Assembly: GCF_003318275.1 (NCBI RefSeq)
Contig: NZ_QOCH01000004.1
Location: 48,173 to 112,172 of the forward strand
From: Marinobacter sp. F3R11
GTDB taxonomy: Bacteria; Pseudomonadota; Gammaproteobacteria; Pseudomonadales; Oleiphilaceae
Reading direction: 5' to 3'
DNA length: 64,000 bases
A program made the position numbers and the translations under genes. Below are positions 1 to 8,763 of this stretch, piece after piece (positions within the stretch are counted from its first letter, which is position 1; each line of letters opens with the position of its first letter). The notes beneath the pieces were generated by a model. That model saw only the letters and a program-made list of their open reading frames with translations. It made no database searches and had not been told where the DNA came from.

Positions 1-1636
1 TCAGCTCAAGACCAGTGTCCAGATATGTAGAGTAGCGATTGTCTGTGGTGGCAATCTGCGTGTATGGCCCGCCTTGCTGCTCACTTCTGTATATTGCATA
101 GGCAGGAGCCCCGGAATCGCTCCAGGTAAGCTGGACTTTTGTCATTTTCGCCCGTGCGGCGAGGTCAGTCAGGCAGTTGCATGCAGCATCCGACGCATCG
201 CGTATCCGAACCTGAGTAACCGAGATATCAGACAAATTCGGTTGCCCACTGCTTGGGAATGCGTTTGCAGTATTATCCGTTGCTTTCAGCCGGATCAGGT
301 AATCCCCTGTACCCATTCCTGCAAACTGATCAGTAACGTCTATCCGTTCACCACTGGCATCGTCAAAAACAAGATCATTATCTAGATCCCACTCCCACGC
401 AGTGAGTTTATCGGCTGGTTGATTCGGCTCGCTAAGCCCGTCATCAGGGTTTACTGAGCCAGAACCATCAACATACCAGGGCTGGGTTTGTGGACAGAAT
501 AAATAGGGACCGCCTGCGTTCGCAGTTGGTTGTAAGGGAGGTGTATCTACATCGATAATCACGCGGGCGGTTTCAACCAGTGGTGTCTGGCTATCATCGG
601 TTACACGAAGCGTAACCGGGTATTGCCCGAGTTCAGGAAAGCTGGTTGTTAAAACCGGCCCTTCAGCATCATAGATGCCGTCATCATCGAGATCCCATTC
701 CCAGCGGACGATTGAGCTGCCATCATTCTGATGAAACGAGCCTGTTCCATCCAGGGTAATAACCTCACCTGCTACCGCAGGATTGGGAGTAGCCTGAACA
801 ACTGCGACCAGGTCACCCGTAGGTCTCTGGCTAAGGATCTCTTCTACTTTGATATCAAGCAAAGCCCGGGTAAAGGACTCCGCATTTGTCCCACCCGAAC
901 GCAGAAAATTGAGGTCCCATGCAGCCCCTCCACTCTCCATCGCCAAGTCAACATAGTGGGCAATGGTATTGCCAGAACCTGACCGTGCAGACGCTCCTTC
1001 ACAGGTGGTGAACCCACCGTTCCCATCTGCAACATAGCCGGTTCCTAGACTATCCACCCCCAGAGCACTTGTTCCATCGGCACACAGGACCCGGGCATTA
1101 ATAACAGCGTTCAACAGAGCGCGGTTCTCGCTGAGTTTGTCCCTGACCGTCTGATAGGTTATTGAACTTGCAGTGTTGTCTCTGTCTTCATCGGTCGCCA
1201 GAATGATGTTAACTGCGGCGCCGTTACGCTTGGGGTATTCGTCCAGTGCGTATTCAATACCCCTCCACCCATCTTCCGTACCACCGCTTGTTACCAGGCC
1301 CGCCGTCGCATCGACAAATGCTGAGGCTGAACCCAGTTTTTCACCACCTACAAGCAATGAACGTGGTACAACGCTTGAACTACCGTACCCGACCAGTCCG
1401 TAAAGATTCTCGAGCGCCTCATTGCCAATGCCGTACTGCTTCAGGTTTTCGTCAAGGAGCGGAATCATTTCACCGATCCAGCGTTGCTCACCAGACATCG
1501 ATCCGGACTCATCGATCACCACCAATACGTCAGCCGCTAACGGAGCCTGACTGGCCATTGCATGGGGAGAGGACAAAAGGTGTGAACCAGCCAAAAGCAC
1601 GCCAGTGAAATAAGCGAGGCAAAAGCTCCGTTTCAT
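1..1636 (-). CDS. secreted von Willebrand A / PKD / FN3 protein (partial, C-terminus outside window)
   Basis: Read directly on the minus strand from an ATG at 1636, the frame stays open to position 1, so at least 545 residues are present and the C-terminus is missing. A signal peptide (about residues 1-29, ending A-M-A-S) is followed by a von Willebrand A domain. Its metal-binding site shows D42-E-S44-G-S46, a later S-G-G-T and the A-T-D-E-D stretch. Then come a PKD-like domain with a W-E-W-D-L-D-D-D core, a second repeat of that type, and the start of a fibronectin III-like module at the window edge. Such proteins are usually exported and used in adhesion or matrix binding; the ligand cannot be inferred. 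It is followed on the same strand side by two other exported proteins. A PEP-CTERM or other sorting signal may lie in the missing part. Confidence 0.8.
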   Translation of the reverse strand, partial: MKRSFCLAYFTGVLLAGSHLLSSPHAMASQAPLAADVLVVIDESGSMSGEQRWIGEMIPLLDENLKQYGIGNEALENLYGLVGYGSSSVVPRSLLVGGEKLGSASAFVDATAGLVTSGGTEDGWRGIEYALDEYPKRNGAAVNIILATDEDRDNTASSITYQTVRDKLSENRALLNAVINARVLCADGTSALGVDSLGTGYVADGNGGFTTCEGASARSGSGNTIAHYVDLAMESGGAAWDLNFLRSGGTNAESFTRALLDIKVEEILSQRPTGDLVAVVQATPNPAVAGEVITLDGTGSFHQNDGSSIVRWEWDLDDDGIYDAEGPVLTTSFPELGQYPVTLRVTDDSQTPLVETARVIIDVDTPPLQPTANAGGPYLFCPQTQPWYVDGSGSVNPDDGLSEPNQPADKLTAWEWDLDNDLVFDDASGERIDVTDQFAGMGTGDYLIRLKATDNTANAFPSSGQPNLSDISVTQVRIRDASDAACNCLTDLAARAKMTKVQLTWSDSGAPAYAIYRSEQQGGPYTQIATTDNRYSTYLDTGLEL

Positions 1637-1705
1637 GTTAATCCCTTGTTCTATATCTTTCTGAAATTAGTCGATCTGCATAATTCTGGTTCCCACCAGA
1701 AACAA

Positions 1706-2392
1706 CTACCTGGGAAACCGGGAAAAAGTGAGGCCGACAAGGCCAAGCAGCAGGAGAGCTAGAGAGGATGGCTCCGGCACTGAAACCGGAACGCTACTAC
1801 TGATATTCAACTCGCCCCAAAAATAGATGGACTGATCAACGTCAGCGCCAAGATCGCTGTGGGAAAGGTAAAAGCCGTCTAATGGGGCAGTTTCACTGGT
1901 GAACAACGAAAGCTCTGCACTTTCATTTTCCAAAAGCTCAAAGCTCCAGCCTAAAGCGAAGGAGACATCATCTGGCGCGGACTGAGGCAGGAAATTTGCA
2001 TTGCTGAGAGAGTCATCAAGAAAGTTATCGTAGATTGTGCCAAACACGAAACCTGGCTCATCAATCTGCCAGCTTTGACCTGAAACCGGGGTTCCTGTAG
2101 CACTGCCAAACTCATTGAAATAAGTATTGCTGCTCGCCGCAATTTCGAAATCGAAAAAAGCAAGCAGCGAATGAGAACCCGGGGAAGAAAATGCGAAATC
2201 CAGTGTTCCTAGTCCTGTCTCGCTATCCAGACTGCCGGAACCCGGTAAGTCGTCGCCGGCAAAATACTCGGAAACATTACCGTCAATATTAAACGCCCAT
2301 TCGTTGAGCTGAATAGCTGAAGCAGAAACACCGGTTGGAAGCAAAATCACGACGAGTGAAAGGGGAATCCATCGAAAAAATGAGACTAACAT
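1706..2392 (-). CDS. PEP-CTERM sorting-domain protein
   Basis: This 228-residue protein has an N-terminal signal peptide (about residues 1-25) and a classical PEP-CTERM tail: a V-P-E-P motif, a hydrophobic helix (S-L-A-L-L-L-L-G-L-V-G-L) and a basic end (S-R-F-P-R). In this family the tail is recognised by an exosortase and is typical of bacteria that make exopolysaccharide. The body is rich in Gly, Ser, Asp and aromatic residues and looks like a beta-sandwich, but I do not recognise a named domain. No exosortase gene is in this window, so processing would depend on a gene elsewhere. Its strand and exported character match the neighbouring genes on both sides. Confidence 0.85.
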   Translation of the reverse strand: MLVSFFRWIPLSLVVILLPTGVSASAIQLNEWAFNIDGNVSEYFAGDDLPGSGSLDSETGLGTLDFAFSSPGSHSLLAFFDFEIAASSNTYFNEFGSATGTPVSGQSWQIDEPGFVFGTIYDNFLDDSLSNANFLPQSAPDDVSFALGWSFELLENESAELSLFTSETAPLDGFYLSHSDLGADVDQSIYFWGELNISSSVPVSVPEPSSLALLLLGLVGLTFSRFPR

Positions 2393-2529
2393 CCGTACTC
2401 CTAACCTCCATGTAGTTTCAAGCTGCCTGTAATTTTAACAAAAGAAATAAAAAAATAAACAAAAAGTAATTTCTCGTTAACAACTACCAAGAACGGGCGA
2501 TAGCTATAGCCCTACAAACCCCGCACACA

Positions 2530-2556
2530 AACCAAAACGGGCCCTCAGGGGGCCCG
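2530..2556 (-). terminator. rho-independent terminator of the choice-of-anchor-I gene
   Basis: On the minus strand a perfect 7-bp stem (CGGGCCC / GGGCCCG, loop of 5) lies about 30 bases after the stop codon at 2585. It is followed by TTTTGGTTT. This is the normal form of an intrinsic terminator. Confidence 0.75.
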
Positions 2557-2584
2557 GTAAAGAAATGTCTGCAGAAAACCTGAA

Positions 2585-4249
2585 TCAGTTTGCTGACAGC
2601 TCGATCACATCAATACCATACAGAGTAGTGGTTCCGCTCACTTCATTACCCACTGCAAGTACAGGTTTACCATTCGGGCTCTCACTCCCTGGGATAAAGA
2701 CCATGCCTTCTGGCCCCAGGTCGCCGGCCAGTCCATTCTCGAGATCAGTCTGTGACGCGGAGAAATCCCGGTTGTTCAGGTATTGCACGAACTCAGGGTT
2801 CTGCGGATTTGTCACGTTGTACACCATGATTCCGCCGACTCGCTCAAGGCCGATGAAGGCAAAAGTCTGGCCATTAATCTGGCCTACAGTAATAGCTTCA
2901 GGCTCAGGCCCTTTGTCATCTGAACGGTCATCAAAGGAGTTTTCGTCGTTGCTGCTGTTGAAGTTGTCGGGGATCAGGCTGGCAATAATGCGTTCGAACT
3001 CACTACCACTGTCGAATACCTGAGTACCATCCGCTGACCAGATCGAAAACGAACGCGCTCCATAGGCGTAAAGTTCCTCGTACACGCAGGTGGTTTCCAC
3101 GACTGCAGGATCACTTGGATCGCAGGAGCTGCCATATCCCAGCGTAGAGGTAACATTCAGACGCCCGATGCTGGCATCGTCCTGAAGCTCCGCCGCATTC
3201 GGAAATGCAGTTGCATCAAGGGTCAGATCGCCAATCCGGAATTCTTCAGTAAAGCCGTCATAATCCCGCGAATCACCCTCGTTGGCGGTGATGTAATAGG
3301 TTTTACCGTTGTAACCGTAACTTGCGATAGCATCCGGGTTGTACATCCCGAACACCGGCCAGTTACGGATATTGATACCATTATCGCGGTTGCTGGCATC
3401 CAGTTCGTTGCCAAGAATACTGTGGTTTTTGAACCCAAGCGGAATGATGGCGGTAATTTCGCCTGCAGTGATATCCAGCTCAGCTACGGCATTGTTTTCC
3501 TGAAGTGCAACCCAGGCTGTTTTGTTATCCAGGGATACAGCAATGTATTCCGGCTCCATATCCTGAGCCACACTGGCTCCCGGCCCGAATACACGTACGC
3601 CCTCAGCCATCAGAGCCGCACGATCAGTATTAAACGCGGTGAAACCGGCAGTGGTTACCGTTGCAGCGCTGGCGCCATTGGAAAGATCGATGATACTGAC
3701 AGAGCCTTCCGGATCATTCTGGTAGTCATCGCTCGGCTCGCCTTCGTTAGCAACCAGGAGGGCCTTGCCATCACGGGTAAATGTAACCATGTCGGGCAAA
3801 GCGCCAACCATCACTTCACCCACTTTGTTCAGGTCAGTAGTGTTATAGAACACCACTTTTCCGTTGTCCTGCTTTACCTGCGCTTCAATGGCTACAGCCA
3901 CCAGGTCACCGTATACCGCAACACTGTTTGCGGATGCACCTTCAGCCGTCGCATCGATAGTACCGAGTTTAACCGGAGTTTCCGGATCGTTGATGTCCAG
4001 AACGTCTACCGTAGAATCGTTGGCATTCACAACGAACAATCGTTGATTCACCGGGTCGTGGGCAACAATCTCCGCCGCGCTTTCATCGAACACACCGCTG
4101 GCGTAGGTACCCAGCACATTCAGTTCAATAAGCGACTGACTGATGCCAGCTGCTCCGTCAGCACCGTCAGCACCATCGTCTGTGCAGCCCGCAAGTGTGA
4201 TGATAGAACCCGAAATGGCGAATGCCAGAAGAGATTTGTGAAATACCAT
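2585..4249 (-). CDS. choice-of-anchor I family beta-propeller lipoprotein
   Basis: The protein has 554 residues and starts with a lipoprotein signal ending in L-A-G-C (lipidated Cys22). Position +2 is Thr, so outer-membrane sorting is expected. The body has repeated propeller-like blades: an opening L-G-T-Y-A-S-G-V-F motif, then H-D-P-V-N-Q-R-L-F-V-V-N, A-N-E-G-E-P-S-D-D-Y and A-N-E-G-D-S-R-D-Y. These are hallmarks of the choice-of-anchor I family, which is related to esterase/phytase-like beta-propellers. Members of the family carry different surface anchors, and here the anchor is a lipid. The enzymatic activity, if any, is not established. A strong terminator follows the gene. It is the third exported protein in a row on this strand. 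Confidence 0.85.
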   Translation of the reverse strand: MVFHKSLLAFAISGSIITLAGCTDDGADGADGAAGISQSLIELNVLGTYASGVFDESAAEIVAHDPVNQRLFVVNANDSTVDVLDINDPETPVKLGTIDATAEGASANSVAVYGDLVAVAIEAQVKQDNGKVVFYNTTDLNKVGEVMVGALPDMVTFTRDGKALLVANEGEPSDDYQNDPEGSVSIIDLSNGASAATVTTAGFTAFNTDRAALMAEGVRVFGPGASVAQDMEPEYIAVSLDNKTAWVALQENNAVAELDITAGEITAIIPLGFKNHSILGNELDASNRDNGINIRNWPVFGMYNPDAIASYGYNGKTYYITANEGDSRDYDGFTEEFRIGDLTLDATAFPNAAELQDDASIGRLNVTSTLGYGSSCDPSDPAVVETTCVYEELYAYGARSFSIWSADGTQVFDSGSEFERIIASLIPDNFNSSNDENSFDDRSDDKGPEPEAITVGQINGQTFAFIGLERVGGIMVYNVTNPQNPEFVQYLNNRDFSASQTDLENGLAGDLGPEGMVFIPGSESPNGKPVLAVGNEVSGTTTLYGIDVIELSAN

Positions 4250-4696
4250 AGCTGCCCCTAAACCTTAAATGTGTTTGCATTTCCGACACATATTAGAGCG
4301 GGATAATGACAATTCTGAGACACTTTTGAGACAGCTTTATGCCCTGCGAAACCCTGGCTCAAGGGGAGAAATAAATGCAACCACGCCCCTTCACATTTTA
4401 TTTCCCGGGTTTTCTTCGCGCCCACTTGTGGAACCCGGCAAAAGCTTATAGATTGACGAAAGCGGCCGAAGTGCTGCTCTTCCTTTTTATTATCAGATAC
4501 AACGCAACAGGTGAGCCTGTGAGAATGCTTTTCTCAGAGACCATTCCTTTCTACCGTTTCAGTGTCCGCAAACAGGCAGACACTGCTGGTGTGTTGTTCG
4601 CCTTTCTCTTTTCTCGCTGAATCCGCTTATAGAACGCCGGATTCGGCGTTTGAATCCAGATAGTTCATATCACAAACGCATTTTTGGGAGTTTACT
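4250..4696. other. intergenic region between divergent genes
   Basis: This stretch of 447 bases separates two divergent genes and must contain both promoters. Short open frames are present but have no ribosome binding site or recognisable protein features. A perfect 7-bp hairpin (AACGCCG / CGGCGTT, 4633-4650) lies about 47 bases before the rnk start. It has no T-tract and may sit in the rnk leader. Confidence 0.5.
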
Positions 4697-5080
4697 ATGG
4701 CTGACATGCCGCCAATACTGGTTGCTGAAGAAGATTTTAACCGCTTAACAACCCTGATCGAAAAACAGGGTGATTCAGATATTGCTGAGGGCCTGGATGA
4801 CGAACTGAGCCGTGCCACTCTTGTTCCGCTCGCAGAAATGCCGGAACACGTAGTAACCATGAACTCAAAGGTTCGGTTTAAAAATGAGGATAGCGGCCAG
4901 GAACAGGAACTGACGCTGGTGTATCCCCATGAAGTGGGCAGCGGAGACGGCAAGATTTCTATTCTTGCGCCGGCAGGTTCTGCTCTGCTCGGGCTTTCGG
5001 TAGGCGATTCCATTGAGTGGCCAATCCGTGGCCGCAACAATATTCATCTCAAGATTATCAATGTTACCCGGCAGGGCTGA
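4697..5080 (+). CDS. rnk: nucleoside diphosphate kinase regulator (Rnk / GreA-Gfh family)
   Basis: The 127-residue protein has an N-terminal helical segment (M-P-P-I-L-V-A-E-E-D-F through the D-E-L-S-R-A motif) and a C-terminal FKBP-like GreA/B domain (V-T-M-N-S-K-V-R-F, L-T-L-V-Y-P, I-S-I-L-A-P-A-G-S-A-L-L-G). This is the usual build and length of Rnk. In enterobacteria Rnk binds RNA polymerase near the secondary channel, and it was first described as affecting nucleoside diphosphate kinase levels. The ATG at 4697 follows a GGGAG ribosome binding site. It stands alone, and a GC-rich hairpin follows it. Confidence 0.9.
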   Translation: MADMPPILVAEEDFNRLTTLIEKQGDSDIAEGLDDELSRATLVPLAEMPEHVVTMNSKVRFKNEDSGQEQELTLVYPHEVGSGDGKISILAPAGSALLGLSVGDSIEWPIRGRNNIHLKIINVTRQG

Positions 5081-5098
5081 GTACGGGGCAATAAATGC

Positions 5099-5125
5099 GA
5101 GGGCGGGCCCGAAAAGGCCGCCCTG
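5099..5125. terminator. GC-rich hairpin between convergent rnk and chemoreceptor genes
   Basis: An AGGGCGG...CCGCCCT stem with a loop centred on CGAAAAG lies between two converging genes. Only weak T-rich tracts flank it, so it is a probable bidirectional terminator rather than a textbook one. Confidence 0.5.
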
Positions 5126-5134
5126 CTATCTTCC

Positions 5135-6748
5135 TCACTTGTTCAGGCGGAACTGCTCTATGGTTTCTCTGAGGGCCTCTGCCATCATAAGCAGCTCACC
5201 CGCAATATCCGCCGTTTCCTGCGCATCCGTTGACGTTTGCTCTGCAGAACGACTGATTTCAATTACATTCTGATTGATGGCTTCTGACACATCGCTCTGC
5301 TCATTCGCAGCGCTTTCCATCTCCTGATTGAGAGCGGTAATTTCCCGAACAGCGGAGGCGATGTTCTGTAGCTCGGATTCTACTTTCAAGATGGCTTCAA
5401 CCTGATAGCCCGCCATATCCGACGCGTGGCGCATGGTAGCTACACAATCGACTACCTCGCTTTTAAGCCCGTTGATCGTTTCCCGGATTTCTTCTGTGGA
5501 AACCTGGGTGCGAGATGCCAGCGCACGAACTTCATCAGCAACTACAGAGAAGCCACGCCCCTGCTCTCCTGCTCTGGCGGCCTCTATAGCCGCATTAAGC
5601 GCAAGCAGATTCGTTTGCTCGGCGATATTGGAGATTTCTTCCAGCATGCCCGCCATCCGGCCGGTGCGCTCGTTCAGATCAGCGATTCGCCTGGCACCGC
5701 CCTGCACTTCGGTATTTAACGCTTCAATACCCTCCACTGCAGCTCTCGCAAGGCTCTCACCGCTGCTGGCTGACTCTGCGGTTTCTTCTGATTTGCGAGA
5801 TGTGTGGTTGGCGTTTCCGCGCACCTGGACGGCAGAAGCAGCCATTTCCGTGGTTGCACTGGCAACCTGATCCGTATTGTCCCTCTGCGCCATCACTTCA
5901 TGGCCTGTCGTGTCCGCCTTTTCTGCAATACGACGGGCTGCCTGCTCCACCTGTGCAGCGTTATCCATGACCGTATGCATGCTGTCCCGGATTTTCGCCA
6001 TCATGCGGTTGAACGCCAGAGACACAGAACCGATTTCATCGTTGCGGGTCACATCCAGCTCAAGCGTAAGATCAGAGTTTCCCGAAATCTCATCCATGCT
6101 GGCCTGTAGCCGGCGCAATCTTGAAAAAACCAGGCGATTCAAAGCCAGGGCGGTAAGGAAAAACACCACAATAAAAGTAATAACCTGAATACCACCACTC
6201 GCCAGCAGCTGCTGACGCAAGCTGTCATCACTGTCAGCCAGAGAGTAGTCCACCCGGATTGCACCAAGAACATCACCTTCCTGTGCCTGATGACAACCCA
6301 GGCAATTCACACCCTGATAGTTCTCCCGGGCAATAACCGGATCAATCAGCGTATAAACGCGGCCATCATCATTACTTGAATACTGTTCAATTCGCTCCCC
6401 CGCCAGAGCCCTGTTATCAGCAGAATCACGCACCTGCTCGGCCTGGGTCCCCTTACCAAACATCCGGTTCAACTGGTCGCTGCGGATCACTCTCACATTC
6501 AGCACATCCTCCGGGGCCATCACTTTGTCCCGAAGCACATCACGGTTGCCAATCGTGCCGGTCACCATCATGGTATTCAGGCCATCAAAATAGGACTTGG
6601 CAAGGCCTTCCACATATTTGTGGCTGAACTCTTCCATATGATCACGCTGGGCGTTCGCGCTGTATAGCACGGTGAATACCAGAATAAGTGAAAACCCGGT
6701 TGCCAAAGCAGCGAGTAACAGAAAGCGGATTGAGTATTGTTTTTTCAT
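5135..6748 (-). CDS. methyl-accepting chemotaxis protein with periplasmic c-type haem motif
   Basis: The order is: one N-terminal transmembrane helix, a periplasmic sensor of about 150 residues, a second transmembrane helix, a HAMP domain ([11 protein letters not shown]) and a long cytoplasmic signalling coil. The coil has the conserved hairpin tip [20 protein letters not shown]. The sensor contains a C-L-G-C-H motif (coding bases near 6291-6305), the covalent haem c attachment signature, which is uncommon in chemoreceptors. Haem-bearing PAS-like chemoreceptors are known from Geobacter, so redox or gas sensing is a reasonable inference. The start is uncertain. I prefer M-K-K-Q-Y-S at 6748; an upstream ATG at 6793 gives 552 residues. 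Neither has a well-placed ribosome binding site. The methylation helices and hairpin tip look complete. Confidence 0.9.
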   Translation of the reverse strand: MKKQYSIRFLLLAALATGFSLILVFTVLYSANAQRDHMEEFSHKYVEGLAKSYFDGLNTMMVTGTIGNRDVLRDKVMAPEDVLNVRVIRSDQLNRMFGKGTQAEQVRDSADNRALAGERIEQYSSNDDGRVYTLIDPVIARENYQGVNCLGCHQAQEGDVLGAIRVDYSLADSDDSLRQQLLASGGIQVITFIVVFFLTALALNRLVFSRLRRLQASMDEISGNSDLTLELDVTRNDEIGSVSLAFNRMMAKIRDSMHTVMDNAAQVEQAARRIAEKADTTGHEVMAQRDNTDQVASATTEMAASAVQVRGNANHTSRKSEETAESASSGESLARAAVEGIEALNTEVQGGARRIADLNERTGRMAGMLEEISNIAEQTNLLALNAAIEAARAGEQGRGFSVVADEVRALASRTQVSTEEIRETINGLKSEVVDCVATMRHASDMAGYQVEAILKVESELQNIASAVREITALNQEMESAANEQSDVSEAINQNVIEISRSAEQTSTDAQETADIAGELLMMAEALRETIEQFRLNK

Positions 6749-6941
6749 AACCGACCGGAGTTCCTCAAAGGTTCTATTTTTTATTGACGGCATTGTGGCG
6801 ATTAACTTTATAGATTTGCGTCAATTATTTACTGACACAGGTCAGAACGGAGCCTTTCCGCCAAGTGGCCCGAAATGTGCTTCTGCTGTTTAACAGAGCA
6901 TTTTTTTGGCGCGCCAGTTGTTGGCCATGGAGGAAAACATC

Positions 6942-7604
6942 ATGTCACTGCTGACTACCCTGATTCAGGCAAGCACCCGTTTTCAGCAAACACTGGAAAA
7001 CCGATCAACCGCGGAAGCCGAGGGGCAGCGGGCCAAAGGGGCCTCGGGGACAGAGACAGTGCAATCTTCCAGCCCCGGTGACGACCGCTTCACGCCTTCC
7101 GGCGACTCCCTGAACGATATGGGAAAACTGAAATCGCAGAAGCTACCCCTGGCAGATTACAAGCAAACCGTGGGGCAGGATCTTGCCTTTGTAAAGGAGA
7201 CCTTGCGGCACAAACTTGCCGAATACAATCTGAACCCCACTACGGCAGTCAGCGTCAATAAAAATGATAGCGGCAGGATTGAGGTGGGTGGCAAAGTGGC
7301 AGAGGAAACCCGCACCCGTATAGAAAATGACCTGAACGTGAACAAGAACTTCACAGAGGCCTTCAGCCGGCTGAGCGTAAATGAGCCAACGCTGCACTTC
7401 ATGGATAATGCAATGAAGCTTAATCAGGCCTATGGCGTAAATAACTCATTGCTGGACACAATAGTCAGCGAAGACCAGCAATTCAACGGGCTACAGGACC
7501 TGGTACACCGTTACGATACCCTTCGGCGTTCAGCTCCCGTTGATCAGGTCGAAGTTGCAGTAACTCAAGGTTCCTACGCCTTCAACCTGAACACCCGTGC
7601 CTGA
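6942..7604 (+). CDS. hypothetical protein, 220 aa
   Basis: The ATG at 6942 has a good ribosome binding site (GGAGGA, 8 bases upstream), which decides against a TTG at 6906. The protein is soluble, with no signal peptide or membrane helix. The N-terminus is helical, and a low-complexity Glu/Gly/Ser-rich linker spans about residues 20-60. The C-terminal part is a mixed-charge domain including V-N-K-N-D-S-G-R-I-E-V-G-G and an Asn-rich D-L-N-V-N-K-N-F. I recognise no family. It diverges from the chemoreceptor, with 190 bases between them, and ends three bases before the convergent YciO gene. Confidence 0.75.
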   Translation: MSLLTTLIQASTRFQQTLENRSTAEAEGQRAKGASGTETVQSSSPGDDRFTPSGDSLNDMGKLKSQKLPLADYKQTVGQDLAFVKETLRHKLAEYNLNPTTAVSVNKNDSGRIEVGGKVAEETRTRIENDLNVNKNFTEAFSRLSVNEPTLHFMDNAMKLNQAYGVNNSLLDTIVSEDQQFNGLQDLVHRYDTLRRSAPVDQVEVAVTQGSYAFNLNTRA

Positions 7605-7607
7605 GCA

Positions 7608-8231
7608 TTATGTCTCGAAAGGGGCCGGATCACCCTTGCCAACCCGGGTCACCACAGGTGCATCGCCGGTAAAGTTAACCACAGTGGTAGGCTCCATTCC
7701 GCAGAAACCGCCATCAATAATGAGATCCAGCTCATGCTCCAGCGTATCCCGGATATCGTAGGGATCAGTCATTGGCTCAGTCTCGCCCGGCAAAATCAGT
7801 GTACTACTCATAATGGGCTCGCCCAGCTCACCCAGAAGCGCCTGAGCGATCGCATTATCAGGCACCCTCACGCCAATCGTACGCCTCTTGGGGTGCAGCA
7901 ACCTTCGAGGCACTTCGCTCGTAGCATCCAGAATGAACGTATAAGGCCCCGGCGTGAATGTTTTAAGCAGCCGGTACTGGGTATTGTCTACTTTCGCATA
8001 GACTCCGATATCCGAGAGGTCCCTGCACACCAGGGTAAAGTTATGCTTGTCATCCAGTTTACGAATCCGCTTGATCTTGTCAGCAGCGGGTTTTTCACCC
8101 AAATAACAGCCAAGGGCATAACCTGAATCGGTGGGGTAGACAATAACACCACCACTGCGGAGAATTTCTACAGCCTGTTTGACCAATCGCTTTTGCGGGT
8201 TTTCAGGATGAATCTGAAAAAACTGACTCAT
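7608..8231 (-). CDS. Sua5/YciO/YrdC family protein (L-threonylcarbamoyladenylate synthase-like)
   Basis: The protein has 207 residues from the ATG at 8231 and is a single YrdC domain. It shows the nucleotide/threonine-binding signatures V-I-V-Y-P-T-D-S-G-Y-A-L-G-C and K-R-I-R-K-L-D, then P-G-P-Y-T-F-I-L, R-R-T-I-G-V-R-V-P and S-T-L-I-L-P. The sequence fits the YciO branch better than the minimal TsaC branch. In the family, TsaC/Sua5 makes threonylcarbamoyl-AMP for the t6A37 tRNA modification; the role of YciO itself is less certain. The start is set by a 4-base ATGA overlap with the preceding bolA-type gene, which implies translational coupling. An upstream extension to 8342 would overlap bolA widely and is unlikely. 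Confidence 0.85.
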   Translation of the reverse strand: MSQFFQIHPENPQKRLVKQAVEILRSGGVIVYPTDSGYALGCYLGEKPAADKIKRIRKLDDKHNFTLVCRDLSDIGVYAKVDNTQYRLLKTFTPGPYTFILDATSEVPRRLLHPKRRTIGVRVPDNAIAQALLGELGEPIMSSTLILPGETEPMTDPYDIRDTLEHELDLIIDGGFCGMEPTTVVNFTGDAPVVTRVGKGDPAPFET

Positions 8232-8599
8232 GAACGCACTCCATTCTGATTTTGGGCGTCTGAAGCCGCTGCCTGCGAATCCGCCTTCGAACCGCCGAGA
8301 CAGTTGGGTGATGCAGGAGCAACCCGCCCGGAAGCTTCCCACTCCTCCGGAGAGTATAGATGCAGGGCCAGCGCATGCACGCCACCGGCCATTTCCAGCT
8401 CCTCCGAAAGCACCTTATAAATTGCCTGATGCCGCTTGACCTTCATTTGTCCGACAAATGCCGGTGACACCATAGTCACCTTGAAATGCGTCTCAGAGTC
8501 AGGGGGCACACTGTGCATATGGCTTTCATTTTCCACCTCAAGAATGCTGGCATCAAACGCTTCTTTCAGCTTCGCTTCAATTGTATTCTGGATTTTCAT
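8228..8599 (-). CDS. bolA: BolA family protein
   Basis: This 123-residue protein has the BolA fold: I-E-A-K-L-K-E-A-F, then E-S-H-M-H-S-V-P, E-T-H-F-K-V-T-M-V-S-P-A-F, the R-H-Q-A-I-Y-K-V-L helix, and a G-G-V-H-A-L-A-L-H-L-Y-S-P-E-E-W end. The invariant His residues of the family are present. BolA proteins partner monothiol glutaredoxins in Fe-S handling and act in stress and envelope control in Escherichia coli. The tail of about 25 residues after E-W is Ser/Ala/Asn-rich and probably disordered. It overlaps the downstream YciO gene by ATGA. Confidence 0.9.
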   Translation of the reverse strand: MKIQNTIEAKLKEAFDASILEVENESHMHSVPPDSETHFKVTMVSPAFVGQMKVKRHQAIYKVLSEELEMAGGVHALALHLYSPEEWEASGRVAPASPNCLGGSKADSQAAASDAQNQNGVRS

Positions 8600-8763
8600 A
8601 ACGCTTTAACTCTCAATATTCGCCCGGAATTTGGTGGCGATGTCTCATAACAGCTTATACCAACAGTTTACTACAGATGAGGCAGCCTCCGAACCTTGAC
8701 ACCCATCTACCAAACCGCCACATTTCCCTCCGACTCCAACCCAGATAACGCCAGAACCAAACC

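Noticed and set aside
3422..4261. 279-codon open frame on the plus strand
   Set aside because: It is antisense to the choice-of-anchor-I lipoprotein gene, has no ribosome binding site and an implausible composition.
4633..4650. Perfect 7-bp hairpin upstream of rnk considered as a terminator
   Set aside because: There is no T-tract on either strand and no gene ending nearby; it may be a leader structure at most.
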